Shown piece by piece: positions 29,349 to 38,213 of a stretch of DNA of 64,000 nucleotides (position 1 is the first letter of the stretch; the number at the start of each line of letters is the position of its first letter). The stretch comes from Brevibacterium sp. JSBI002. Its GTDB lineage: Bacteria > Actinomycetota > Actinomycetes > Actinomycetales > Brevibacteriaceae. The notes under the pieces were generated by a model that did no database searches, was not told where the DNA came from, and worked only from the letters and a program-made list of their open reading frames with translations. Where the stretch lies: positions 2,604,001-2,668,000 of the forward strand of contig NZ_CP110341.1 of assembly GCF_026013965.1 (NCBI RefSeq), in the 5' to 3' direction. The translations under genes and the position numbers were made by a program.

Positions 29349-30316
29349 GTGCGCTCACCGAAATCTACGTCGACAACGTCACCCGCCACCTCCCCGAAGA
29401 CTCCCGGCCCGACATCGCCGCCGAGATCACCGCCACGATCGACGATATGGTCGACGCCCGCCTCGGCGAGGATGCGGACACGTCCCCGGATCACACGGCC
29501 GCCGTCGAACGCGAAGTCCTTGAGGAACTCGGCGACCCCGTCGCGCTGTCGCGGGAGTACTCGAACTCGCCGCAGCACCTCATCGGCCCGAATTCCTACC
29601 CGGTCTTCGTCTGGGCGCTGCGCTGGGTCCTGCCCGTCGTCGGTCTGCTCGCCGTTCTCACAAACGTCGTGACCACCATCGCCATCTCCCCCGGAGTCCA
29701 GATCGGAGAGATCATCGGCAAAGCGGCGGGCAACACGGTCATCGCCCTGTTGACCGCATTCGCCGCGATCACGATCATCATCGGCCTCGGCGACCGCGGA
29801 ATGGACGGCGGCGCAGCCGATTCGCTTCGGAAACGGAAGCCGGGCACGTGGACGGTTGATGATCTCGACCGACGTGATTCCCACGGCAAGCAGATCCGCG
29901 CCGAGGCGGGGCTCGGGCTGGTCTTCATCGTCGCCCTGGCAACGGTCCCGCTCATCCCGACGACCCTGCTCTACGTCGGTCACCTCAACGATGGGGAGAC
30001 GTTCATCAACCCCGCTCTCGGCGTCGGATGGTTGGTCGGCTACTGGGCGTTCCTCGCGCTCATGGCCGTGGTCGAGATCATCAAGTTCACGACCGCCTCG
30101 GCGAAACCGACCGTGGCCGTCTTCGGCGGAATCGTCGACCTCGCGATGGCTGTCTTCCTGACCATTGCGCTGCTCACTCAGCCGGTCCTCCATCCCGAGC
30201 TCACGAACACTGCGAACGCCGACATCCAGCAGATCATCACGGTCATCGCGATCTGGATCATCACCGTCTGGGACCAGGTGAGCACCTGGCGGATCTATCG
30301 CCGCAATCGTCGGTGA
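29345..30316 (+). CDS. HAAS-domain membrane protein, PadR partner
   Basis: A 323-residue membrane protein. Residues ~1-80 form a HAAS/DUF1700-like helical domain (IYVDNVTRHLPEDSRPDIAAEI, EVLEELGDPVALSREY), as found in proteins paired with PadR regulators. The rest has about 6-7 transmembrane helices. Its coupling to padR suggests it is the main target or the signal-transducing partner, perhaps responding to membrane or cell-wall stress; the function is not established. A hairpin separates it from the convergent methyltransferase gene. Confidence 0.8.
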   Translation: MSALTEIYVDNVTRHLPEDSRPDIAAEITATIDDMVDARLGEDADTSPDHTAAVEREVLEELGDPVALSREYSNSPQHLIGPNSYPVFVWALRWVLPVVGLLAVLTNVVTTIAISPGVQIGEIIGKAAGNTVIALLTAFAAITIIIGLGDRGMDGGAADSLRKRKPGTWTVDDLDRRDSHGKQIRAEAGLGLVFIVALATVPLIPTTLLYVGHLNDGETFINPALGVGWLVGYWAFLALMAVVEIIKFTTASAKPTVAVFGGIVDLAMAVFLTIALLTQPVLHPELTNTANADIQQIITVIAIWIITVWDQVSTWRIYRRNRR

Positions 30317-30319
30317 GTT

Positions 30320-30358
30320 TGTGCGATCGGGACGGCCACCAGCCGACCCGATCGCACA
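30320..30358. terminator. Bidirectional terminator
   Basis: Perfect 12-bp arms TGTGCGATCGGG (30320-30331) and CCCGATCGCACA (30347-30358) lie between two convergent genes, 3 bases after one stop and 14 before the other. Confidence 0.7.
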
Positions 30359-30372
30359 GCTGCTGAGAGATA

Positions 30373-31641
30373 TCAGTCGCGGCGACTGGCGATGACCGTG
30401 AACTTCTTGTTCCGGGCCAGCTGCCGACTCGGTCCGATGATCGATTCGAGACGATCCCGGTAACGCAGGTGCGAATTGAACACCGTGAGTACCTGCCCGC
30501 CCGGCGCCAGATGCTCGGCGGCCGCGGCCATGAGCGCCGCGGCCGTCTCGGTCTCGATGGCCGTCCCCTGATGGAACGGCGGATTGAGCAGGATGAGGTC
30601 GAATTCGCCCAGTCCCGCGAGCGCCGGCTCCTCCGAGTCCGCGGCATCACCGAGGATGACGTCGACTCCGACTCCGTTCGCCTCCGCCGTGGCCCTCGCC
30701 GAGGCGACCGCCGCCTTCGACACGTCGACGCCGAGTCCCGTATTCGCTCCCGAGGCTCGCATGGCCGCGGTGAGCAGCCAGCCATTGCCGCAGCCGAGGT
30801 CGAGCACGGACTCCGGCGCTTCGTCGGCCAGCAGTCCCAGCAGAGAGTCGACGAGCAGCTCCGAGCCCTCATCGCTCTTCGTCCCGGAGAAGCATGCCCC
30901 ATGCGCGCGGACTTCGAGCTCACCGACACCGCGATGGGTGATCACCCCGCGGCGCGGGAATTCCGGCAGGCTCGGCGAGGACAGGGGGCGGCTGCCGATG
31001 ATCATCCGGTGTTTGCCGACCCCGGGCGAGACATCGACTCGGCCGAAGCCGCGGGCGAGCTCCTTGTTGACGCCCCGGCTCATCGCATCGCTGCGGCCGA
31101 TGACGATGATGGTGCTCACGAATGGCTGCAGCACCGCGATCGTCTCGGTGAGCGCATTCATCGCCTTCGGAGCGTTGACGACGGCCCACGTCTCCCCCAC
31201 ACCGAGTTCGGCCAGTCCCGCGATCTCACTGAGCTCGCTCACCGCCAGCACAGGGGCCGCCTCTGTGACGACCTCTCCGGCCGATTCGCCGGCTCCGGCC
31301 AGGGACTCGACCGCTGCGGCCAAGGTCCGTGCCTCGTCGAGCCGGTCGTTGTATGTGCATACCTGCGTCAGCCGGCTGAGTAGGGTCGCCTGCAGACCGT
31401 GCGCATCGTCGACGAGGATGAGGTTCTCGGGGACCTCGGCTGAGAGTTCGGCGGCGACGAATGTGCCTTCGGTGTTACGACCCGATACGTCGAGGGCTCC
31501 GCAGCGGCGGCCGATGACGTAGTCGATGAGCATCCGCGCCTGCGGCAGACCGGGCAAGTCGCTCAGCTGAGGGAATATCGCCAGCAGATCCCGGCTGCGG
31601 TGGGCGGCGGCAGAGTCAGAGGGCAGCAGGGAGGCGGACAT
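30373..31641 (-). CDS. RsmC/RlmG-type rRNA guanine-N2-methyltransferase
   Basis: A 422-residue S-adenosylmethionine-dependent methyltransferase. The C-terminal domain (from ~225) has the SAM motif VLDLGCGNGWLL and the catalytic LLNPPFHQG (N-P-P-F), typical of enzymes that methylate the exocyclic amine of guanine in rRNA. The N-terminal half is a degenerate copy of the same fold, as in RsmC and RlmG, with poor motif conservation. I cannot say whether 16S or 23S rRNA is the target. It stands alone between a convergent membrane-protein gene and the PTS cluster. Confidence 0.85.
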   Translation of the reverse strand: MSASLLPSDSAAAHRSRDLLAIFPQLSDLPGLPQARMLIDYVIGRRCGALDVSGRNTEGTFVAAELSAEVPENLILVDDAHGLQATLLSRLTQVCTYNDRLDEARTLAAAVESLAGAGESAGEVVTEAAPVLAVSELSEIAGLAELGVGETWAVVNAPKAMNALTETIAVLQPFVSTIIVIGRSDAMSRGVNKELARGFGRVDVSPGVGKHRMIIGSRPLSSPSLPEFPRRGVITHRGVGELEVRAHGACFSGTKSDEGSELLVDSLLGLLADEAPESVLDLGCGNGWLLTAAMRASGANTGLGVDVSKAAVASARATAEANGVGVDVILGDAADSEEPALAGLGEFDLILLNPPFHQGTAIETETAAALMAAAAEHLAPGGQVLTVFNSHLRYRDRLESIIGPSRQLARNKKFTVIASRRD

Positions 31642-31694
31642 TCGATCAGTCTAAACCGAGCGGACCGGTCGCCGCCTCCTCGGCAGAGCGGCGC

Positions 31695-31976
31695 TCAGCC
31701 TTCGGCGTCGTGGTCGGTCTCGATGAGCTGCTTGAGGTTGGCCAATGCTTCGTCGGCTCCGTCACCCTCGGCGCGCAGCACGACGTTCTGACCGTATTCC
31801 GCACCGAGGCCCATGAGGGAGAGCACGCTGGCTGCATCGAGGGCGTCCTCAGCCGGTTCGCCCTCCAGGGCGATGGTGATCTCGAGGTCATAGTCTGCGG
31901 CGGCCTCGGCCAGCAGTGCTGCTGGACGGGCGTGCAGGCCGACGGTGCTTCCGACTGTTGCGATGGTCTCTGCCAT
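31695..31976 (-). CDS. ptsH: PTS phosphocarrier protein HPr
   Basis: A 93-residue HPr that accepts phosphate from enzyme I and passes it to the IIA domain of FruA. The active His is in VGLHARPAALL (residue ~16) and the regulatory-site Ser region is DAASVLSLMGLGAEYG. ATG 31976 follows AAGGAAGG; the longer open frame upstream is not coding. It is the last gene of the PTS unit, 121 bases after ptsI. Confidence 0.95.
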   Translation of the reverse strand: MAETIATVGSTVGLHARPAALLAEAAADYDLEITIALEGEPAEDALDAASVLSLMGLGAEYGQNVVLRAEGDGADEALANLKQLIETDHDAEG

Positions 31977-32097
31977 GAGTTGTCCTTCCTTGTCAGACCG
32001 GCCGTGGTTCGGCCTGCCCGGTGTTTCGGCATTTTCTGTTGATGATGTCTGTGGTGGTGCTGAGTATGTCATGGGGTCACTCCCCCGACGGCCGGGC

Positions 32098-33768
32098 TCA
32101 CAGGCCGAGCTCATCGAGGATCGGCAGCTCGGCTCGGACTGCGGCCTTCGCCTCGTTCGGGCTGCGTGCCGCAAGTGCGCTGCGGGCGATCTGCTGCGCC
32201 TGGTCCAGGGAGACACCGGACAGCACCTCGGCGACTGCCGGCAGAGCCCGCGGCGCCATGGACAGACTGGTGACTCCGAGGCCGACGAGGACAACGGCCA
32301 GCGCCGGATCCGCCGCGGCCTCTCCGCACACGCCCACCGACTTCTCCGCCGCAGCTCCTTGCGCGGCAGCCATCCCGATGAGCTGCAGGACTGCCGGCTG
32401 CCATGAGTCGCTGAGTTCGGCCAGACCGCCGAGCATGCGGTCGGAGGCCATGACGTACTGGGTCAGATCGTTCGTGCCGATGGACGCGAACTCGACTTCC
32501 TCGAGGATCGCTGCCGCCTGCAGCGCCGCCGAGGGAACCTCGACCATGACACCGGCGGTGGGGAGTCCTGCCGCATGGACGAGTTCGGAGAACTGCCGGG
32601 CCTCGTCTGCGGTGGCGATCATCGGAGCCATGACGTGGACGGTCACCGCATGCTTCGAAGCGGCCAGCGCGATTGCCTCGAGCTGACGTTCGAGGACTCC
32701 CTGAGCGCGGCGGCTGGTCCGGAAGCCACGTACACCCAGGGCCGGGTTCGGTTCATCGGAGTCGGTGAGGAACGGCAGAGGCTTGTCGGCTCCGGCGTCG
32801 AGAGTGCGCACGACGACCTTGTGATCGTCGAAAGCCGCGAATACCTGCCCGTAGGCCTCGGCCTGCTCCTCGACGCTGGGTTCGGTGTCGCGATCGAGGA
32901 AGCAGAACTCGGTGCGCAGCAGACCGACGCCTTCGGCACCGGCGGCCGCCGCTGCCCGTGCTTGAGCGCCGTCTCCGACATTCGCACGCAGCGGAATCCG
33001 TGTGCCGTCCCTCAGCAGACACGGACCCGTGAACGACTGCAGCCGAGCGGCCGTCTCCGACCACGCCAAGACGAGGCCGGTTTCCGTCGCACCGGGTTCG
33101 GTGCGCAGGACGCCGGTACCGCCATCGAGGAAGACCGGTGTGCCGTCGGTGATGTCGCGGACGCCGGAGGCCGCCACTACGGCGGGAATGCCCAGCGACC
33201 TGGCGAGGATGGCCGTATGGCTCTGCGGTCCACCCTCTGCGCAGACGAGTCCGACGACCAGCTCCGGGTCGAGCGTCGCGGTGTCTGCGGGAGCGAGATC
33301 CGCGGCGATGAGCACGAAGGGTTCGGCCGCGTGTGGAATACCGGGTGCGGGCACTCCGCGCAGATGGGCGACGAGGCGGGCACGGACATCGAGGACGTCG
33401 GCTGCGCGTTCGGCCATGTAGCCGCCGAGCTTCTCCAGCTGCGCAGCGGTCTCGGCGGCCACCGTCCAGATCGCGGTCTCCGCGTCGGTCTCGGACAGGC
33501 GTTTGATCGCCGTCTTCACCAAGGTCGGGTCCTTGGCCATGAGCGCCGTGGCCTTGAGTACGTCGCGGGCGTCTCCTGTGACGGATTCGGCTCGCTCACG
33601 CAGTTCGGCGTGGACGACGGCCGAGGCCTCACGGATCCTGTTCGCCTCCGCTTCGGGATCGGCCAGGGCGGGCTTCGCCACGGGTGCGGACACGGGGTCG
33701 GGCATGGTCAGCGCCGGGGCGATGACCCGCCCGGGTACGACTCCGATGCCTGAGAACTCTGCGGACAT
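32098..33768 (-). CDS. ptsI: PTS enzyme I (PEP-protein phosphotransferase)
   Basis: A 556-residue enzyme I, which takes phosphate from phosphoenolpyruvate and passes it to HPr. The phosphorylated His is in GGPQSHTAILARSLGIPAVV (~184); the PEP-binding barrel has LLRTEFCFLDRD, IGTNDLTQYV and the catalytic Cys in VGVCGEAAADP. Two ATGs are in frame (33774 and 33768); the second is preferred because AGGAAGG lies 7 bases before it but almost touches the first. It lies 38 bases after fruA on the same strand. Confidence 0.95.
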   Translation of the reverse strand: MSAEFSGIGVVPGRVIAPALTMPDPVSAPVAKPALADPEAEANRIREASAVVHAELRERAESVTGDARDVLKATALMAKDPTLVKTAIKRLSETDAETAIWTVAAETAAQLEKLGGYMAERAADVLDVRARLVAHLRGVPAPGIPHAAEPFVLIAADLAPADTATLDPELVVGLVCAEGGPQSHTAILARSLGIPAVVAASGVRDITDGTPVFLDGGTGVLRTEPGATETGLVLAWSETAARLQSFTGPCLLRDGTRIPLRANVGDGAQARAAAAAGAEGVGLLRTEFCFLDRDTEPSVEEQAEAYGQVFAAFDDHKVVVRTLDAGADKPLPFLTDSDEPNPALGVRGFRTSRRAQGVLERQLEAIALAASKHAVTVHVMAPMIATADEARQFSELVHAAGLPTAGVMVEVPSAALQAAAILEEVEFASIGTNDLTQYVMASDRMLGGLAELSDSWQPAVLQLIGMAAAQGAAAEKSVGVCGEAAADPALAVVLVGLGVTSLSMAPRALPAVAEVLSGVSLDQAQQIARSALAARSPNEAKAAVRAELPILDELGL

Positions 33769-33806
33769 CCCCATTCCTTCCTGTCTTGCCTCTTCAGTGA
33801 GAGCAG

Positions 33807-35957
33807 TCAGACTCGTGTGGCGTCAGCGTTCGACGATACCGGTTCGGACTGCTCAGCCTCACCGGCCGAACCGGATCCGGTGGTCGGACCGGTCGACGCG
33901 GCTGCAGTCGTCGCCGATGCGGACCGGTCGGCCGCCTCGGCGAGGCTCGCCGCTCTGCCCTTGCGGACGAGGATCTTGAGCGCGAGCACCAGCACGGCGC
34001 TGATGATCGTGCCGACGACGACGGAGAGCAGGAACAGCAGGAACGAGTCGATGGCGAAGAAGACGAACACTCCGCCGTGCGGGGCCTGGCTGGTCACGGA
34101 GAAGGCCATCGTCATACCGCCCGTGACGCCGGCACCGACGACCGAGGCAGGGATCACACGCAGCGGGTCGGAGGCGGCGAAGGGAATCGCGCCTTCGGAG
34201 ATGAACGCGGCGCCGAGCAGCCAAGCGGCCTTTCCGTTCTCCTTCTCCGCTTGGGAGAAGATGCGCGGGCGGACGGCGGTGGCCAGCGCCATGGCCAGGG
34301 GTGGAACCATTCCGGCGGCCATGACCGTGGCCATGATCTCCCACGGCACCGGGTTCTCCACGGAGCCCGCGGCGAGCCCGGCGACGGCGAAGGAGTACGC
34401 GACCTTGTTGACGGGTCCGCCCAAGTCGACGGCCATCATGGCGCCGAGGATGAGCCCGAGGACGACAGCGGCGGTTCCGGTCATCGAGCTCAGCCAACTG
34501 TCGAGACCCTTGGTCAGGGCGCTGATCGGCCCGCCGAGGACCATGAACATCAGGCCGGAGGAGACAAGGGAGGCCACCAGCGGGATGATGACGACGGGCA
34601 TGAGTCCGCGCAGCCACCTCGGTGCAGCGAAGGCGCCGATCCAGTGGGCGATATAGCCGGCGAGCAGTCCACCGATGATGCCGCCGATGAACCCGGCGCC
34701 CATGAGCACGGCGACGGCGCCGACAGTGAAGCCGGGAGCGATTCCGGGGCGGTCGGCGATGCCGTAGGCGATGTACCCTGCCAGGGCGGCGACGAGGAAG
34801 CTCATCGACAGGTTGCCGATCTGGAAGGCCACGGCGCCCAGGTAGGCGCCGACGGGTCCGAGTGCCAGGTCACCGTATTCGGTGGGCAGGTTCCACAGGG
34901 AGTTGCCCAGGACGATGTCCTCGGCGTAGTCGGGGATGTCGAATCCGCCGAGGAGGAACCCCAGTGCCATGAGCAGACCGCCGGCGGCGACGAAGGGGAT
35001 CATGTAGCTGACACCGGTCAGCAGCACGCGCTTGAGGTGGGCGCCGACACTTTCGCGTGAGTTTCCTGCCGAGGACGATTCGTCGTCGGCGGCGGCGTGA
35101 GCGGCGGCCAGCCTGCGGCCGTTGGGAGCGTCCGCCTCGGCGAGGGCCTTGCGAATGAGGCCCTGCGGATCATCGATTCCCGCCTTGACCGGCACCTGCA
35201 CATAGGGTTTGCCGGCGAAGCGGGCCTTGTCGCGAACGTCGACGTCGACGGCGAAGACGACGGCGTCGGCGGCATCGATGACGGACTGGTCAATCGGAGT
35301 CGTGCCGCTCGAGCCCTGGGTCTCGGTGACGACGTCGATGCCCATCTCGGACCCGGCCTGGGCGAGGGCGTCGGCGGCCATATACGTGTGGGCGATTCCC
35401 GTCGGGCAGGCCGTGACGGCGACGACGCGGCGGGGGCGCTCGGCCGAGGATGCGGGGGTCTCGGTGGGGGCCGCCTCGGTGCTGGCCTGCTCTTCGGGCG
35501 TCTCGCGCAGGCCGAGGGCGGTTTCGACGAGGTCGACGACTTCCTGCTCGGTCGTCGCCGCGCGCAGGGAGGCGACGAAGTCCTTCTTCACCAGCGACCG
35601 CGCGAGTTTCGACAGGAGCTTGAGGTGGTCCTTCCCTGCGCCATCGGGGGCCGCGATCATGAACACGAGGTCGGCGGGGCCGTCCTTGGCACCGAAGTCG
35701 ACTGGCGGGTTCAGTCGGGCCATTGCGAGGCTGGGTTCGGTGACCGCCTCGGTGCGGGCGTGCGGGATGGCGATGCCGCCGGGAACGCCGGTAGGGGTCT
35801 TCTCTTCGCGGGCGATCGCCGCGTCCGCCAATCCGTCTGCGGAGTTCGCGCGGCCCTGTTCGGCGATCGTGGCGGCCAGAGCGCGGATGACAGCGGACGA
35901 CTCCGTCCCCTGATCCGCGTCGAGGACCACCAGGTCTGTTGTGATGAGCGATGTCAT
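33807..35957 (-). CDS. fruA: PTS fructose transporter subunit IIABC
   Basis: A 716-residue fructose-specific permease that imports fructose as fructose 1-phosphate. Domain order is IIA (1-150, active His in GIAIPHARTEAV), a linker, IIB (~178-275, active Cys in VTACPTGIAHTYMAADAL) and IIC (~305-650), with about eight to ten helices and GGLLMALGFLLGGFDIPDYA. A Ser/Ala/Thr-rich tail of ~50 residues ends it. It overlaps fruK by ATGA, so uptake and phosphorylation are coupled. Confidence 0.95.
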   Translation of the reverse strand: MTSLITTDLVVLDADQGTESSAVIRALAATIAEQGRANSADGLADAAIAREEKTPTGVPGGIAIPHARTEAVTEPSLAMARLNPPVDFGAKDGPADLVFMIAAPDGAGKDHLKLLSKLARSLVKKDFVASLRAATTEQEVVDLVETALGLRETPEEQASTEAAPTETPASSAERPRRVVAVTACPTGIAHTYMAADALAQAGSEMGIDVVTETQGSSGTTPIDQSVIDAADAVVFAVDVDVRDKARFAGKPYVQVPVKAGIDDPQGLIRKALAEADAPNGRRLAAAHAAADDESSSAGNSRESVGAHLKRVLLTGVSYMIPFVAAGGLLMALGFLLGGFDIPDYAEDIVLGNSLWNLPTEYGDLALGPVGAYLGAVAFQIGNLSMSFLVAALAGYIAYGIADRPGIAPGFTVGAVAVLMGAGFIGGIIGGLLAGYIAHWIGAFAAPRWLRGLMPVVIIPLVASLVSSGLMFMVLGGPISALTKGLDSWLSSMTGTAAVVLGLILGAMMAVDLGGPVNKVAYSFAVAGLAAGSVENPVPWEIMATVMAAGMVPPLAMALATAVRPRIFSQAEKENGKAAWLLGAAFISEGAIPFAASDPLRVIPASVVGAGVTGGMTMAFSVTSQAPHGGVFVFFAIDSFLLFLLSVVVGTIISAVLVLALKILVRKGRAASLAEAADRSASATTAAASTGPTTGSGSAGEAEQSEPVSSNADATRV

Positions 35958-37141
35958 CGTGCCTCCTCGGCTTCGGGGGCTGTGCCCTCATGTCGGTGGG
36001 AAGTGTCGTCGGTATGCGTGTCTGTATGTGCTGTGGGACTACCTGTCAGCGGTGCTGCGGATGTCTCAAGTGGCATCACGGTCACTGCGTCGGTCCGAGC
36101 GTCCGCTGAGCTCGGCACCCCGGTGCCGCGCAGACGGGCGGCTGCAGCTCCGTAGGCGACGGCTCGGGCCAGGGCCGCATCGGGTTCACGGCCGTCGGTC
36201 AGCCCCAGCAGGTACCCGGCAAGGGTGGAGTCGCCCGCGCCCACGGTGCTCACGACCTCCATCGGCGGATGCTGGGCATGCCAGGCGGTGTCCGGCTGGG
36301 CGAGAACTGCGCCGCCGGCGCCCAGGGTCGCAAGGATCGACCGCGGGCGGGGGCCGCGCGCGTTGAGCAGGGTCGATGTGGCGCGGGCGGCGAGCTGCGG
36401 TGACGATTCCAGCCGGTCGGCGATTGCGTGCAGTTCTGCGGTGTCGAGGGGTTCGGCGGGTCGGTGCAGTTCGGCGGCATCGCGTGAATCGGAAGCACCG
36501 CAGTCGCTGTGCGCTCGGGAATCATCGCGGAGACCAGCGGCGTGCAGGAGGCCGGCGGCGTTGAGGAGCTCGGCGAGTTCTTCGGCGTTGGGTTTGATGA
36601 GATCCGGTGAGGCCATCAGGGCCGCAGCCAGAGGAGCACCGGAGGTGTCGACGGCGATCAGCGGCGGACGATCAAGCTGGCGGATACGTTTGATCACGCG
36701 GGCGTAGAAGTCATCGTCGACTCCTGGAGGCAGCGAACCGGCCAGGACGACCCAGCTCGCACCGACTGCCTGCTCGGCCACGAGGTCGAGCAGTGCGTTC
36801 TGAGTCTGCCGGCTCAGAGGCGAGCCTGGTTCGTTGATCTTCGTCGTCGTGCCGTCGGGTTCGGTGACAGTGATATTGGACCGCAGCGGTGTGCCGGTGG
36901 GAACGGCGCGATGGGCCAGTCCGATCGCGTCGAGTCCGGTGAGCACCGGGTCGTCGAGGTCTCCCGGCAGGACCGCGAGGGTGTCACGGTCGGCGGCCGC
37001 CACGGCACGGGAGACATTGACTCCCTTGCCGCCGGGCTGCTGTCCTGCCCAGACGGCACGCTGCACCTGACCGTGGAGAACCGGTCCGGACAATTCGATG
37101 GTCCGGTCGAGGCTGGGGTTGGCTGTGAGGGTGAGGATCAT
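35954..37141 (-). CDS. fruK: 1-phosphofructokinase
   Basis: A 395-residue PfkB-family kinase that converts fructose 1-phosphate to fructose 1,6-bisphosphate. It shows ILTLTANPSLDRTIEL, GGKGVNVSRAVAAAD and the ATP-site motif STVGAGDSTLAGYL with the catalytic Asp. It is longer than usual (~310-330): a Ser/Asp/His-rich insert at about residues 195-250 and a Thr/His-rich tail (HTDTHTDDTSHRH) of ~45 residues are extra. It overlaps the DeoR gene upstream and fruA downstream, each by ATGA. Confidence 0.93.
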   Translation of the reverse strand: MILTLTANPSLDRTIELSGPVLHGQVQRAVWAGQQPGGKGVNVSRAVAAADRDTLAVLPGDLDDPVLTGLDAIGLAHRAVPTGTPLRSNITVTEPDGTTTKINEPGSPLSRQTQNALLDLVAEQAVGASWVVLAGSLPPGVDDDFYARVIKRIRQLDRPPLIAVDTSGAPLAAALMASPDLIKPNAEELAELLNAAGLLHAAGLRDDSRAHSDCGASDSRDAAELHRPAEPLDTAELHAIADRLESSPQLAARATSTLLNARGPRPRSILATLGAGGAVLAQPDTAWHAQHPPMEVVSTVGAGDSTLAGYLLGLTDGREPDAALARAVAYGAAAARLRGTGVPSSADARTDAVTVMPLETSAAPLTGSPTAHTDTHTDDTSHRHEGTAPEAEEAR

Positions 37142-37932
37142 GGAGTGACGACCTCGACTTCCGCAGTCTCCAGATCGGCCGACAACGGCTTTTCTGGCGT
37201 CTCATCGGAGATGAGGACATCGATCTGGTCGAGTTCCGCGAACCGCACCAGAGAGACGGCATCGAACTTTGCGGAGTCGGCGAGCACAGCGACCCTGCGT
37301 CCGGAGGACACAAACGCCGACTTCGTCGCCGCCTCGTCATGGTCGGGCGTGGAGACGCCGTCACCTGTGAGGCCATTGGTGCCGAGCACCGCGAGATCCA
37401 CTCGATGGCCTTCGACGGCCGAGATCGTCTGTGGTCCGACCATGGCCCGCGTGACCGGGCGGAACCGGCCGGGGAGGACGAAGATCTCGACGCCGGGCGC
37501 ACCGGCCAGACTGTCGATGGCGGACAGGGAGTTCGTGATGACACGCAGCTGTCGCGGCGTCTGTCCGGCGACGAGGCGGCCATGGGCGTCGTCGGCGATC
37601 GCACGGGCGAAAGCCGCGCAGGTCGTGCCGCCGTCCACGGAGATGCTCATCGTCTCCTCCAACAGGCTCAGCGCGGACCGGGCGATCGCGGTCTTCTCAT
37701 CGAGATTGTGGATCTCACGATCGTCGAAGGTCGGCTCTTCGAGGCTGTGGGGACGGCACGGCACCGCGCCCCCATGGACGCGCTGGAGGACTCCGGCCTT
37801 TTCGAGGGCGGCGAGGTCGCGTCGGACGGTTTCCGTGGTGATGTCGAAATCGGCGGCCAGGTCGGTCACATTGACCCTGCCCGCTTCGCTGACCAGCTCA
37901 GCGATGCGGCGTTGCCGTTCTTCAGCGAACAC
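37138..37932 (-). CDS. fruR: DeoR-family fructose operon regulator
   Basis: A 264-residue DeoR-type repressor. The N-terminal helix-turn-helix is clear (RRIAELVSEAGRVNVTDLAADFDITTETVRRDL), followed by the DeoR sensor domain with SISVDGGTTCAAFARAI and VLGTNGLTGDGVSTPD, a sugar-phosphate-binding fold. GTG 37932 is used because GAAAGGAAAGG lies just upstream; the longer frame lacks a site. It heads the fru-pts operon, and the first palindrome upstream is a likely autoregulatory operator. The inducer is probably fructose 1-phosphate, from context. Confidence 0.9.
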   Translation of the reverse strand: MFAEERQRRIAELVSEAGRVNVTDLAADFDITTETVRRDLAALEKAGVLQRVHGGAVPCRPHSLEEPTFDDREIHNLDEKTAIARSALSLLEETMSISVDGGTTCAAFARAIADDAHGRLVAGQTPRQLRVITNSLSAIDSLAGAPGVEIFVLPGRFRPVTRAMVGPQTISAVEGHRVDLAVLGTNGLTGDGVSTPDHDEAATKSAFVSSGRRVAVLADSAKFDAVSLVRFAELDQIDVLISDETPEKPLSADLETAEVEVVTP

Positions 37933-37975
37933 GTCCGGCCTTTCCTTTCGCGCGGCGCATCGTCGATTCGGACGA

Positions 37976-37991
37976 ATAGCCACGTGGCTAT
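37976..37991 (-). promoter_or_regulatory. 16-bp palindrome, candidate FruR operator
   Basis: ATAGCCACGTGGCTAT is a perfect 16-bp palindrome just downstream of the -10 of the fru promoter, where a bound repressor would block transcription. It lies 44 bases before the fruR start. Confidence 0.65.
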
Positions 37992-38006
37992 CTGTTGGTT
38001 TGATCG

Positions 38007-38035
38007 ATCATAGGAGTCTATTCACAAACCGTCAA
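38007..38035 (-). promoter_or_regulatory. fru-pts operon promoter
   Basis: On the minus strand TTGACG (38035-38030) and TATGAT (38012-38007) are separated by 17 bases, close to consensus. The surrounding region is AT-rich relative to the rest of the window. Confidence 0.8.
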
Positions 38036-38120
38036 TCACATTCCAACATTTTTCCAACCATTCCCACATCGGATTGTGGTCGACCGGGCAAGGAGGCTCA
38101 CCCGAGGCGACGGGGTCGAT

Positions 38121-38167
38121 GAATGACGAGTGCCCCAGAACTCAGCGTTCTGGGGCACTCGTCATTC
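38121..38167 (-). terminator. Perfect 21-bp hairpin after MHS transporter
   Basis: Two 21-base arms (38121-38141 and 38147-38167), containing GAGTGCCCCAGAAC and its complement, pair perfectly around a 5-base loop. It lies 47 bases past the transporter stop and before the fru promoter. No T-run follows in either direction, so it may act as a rho-independent-like block or an RNA-stabilising stem. Confidence 0.6.
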
Positions 38168-38213
38168 GCGGCCGGGGCGGGCCGCCTCGGCGATGGGAGC
38201 AGCCGTCTGGAAA

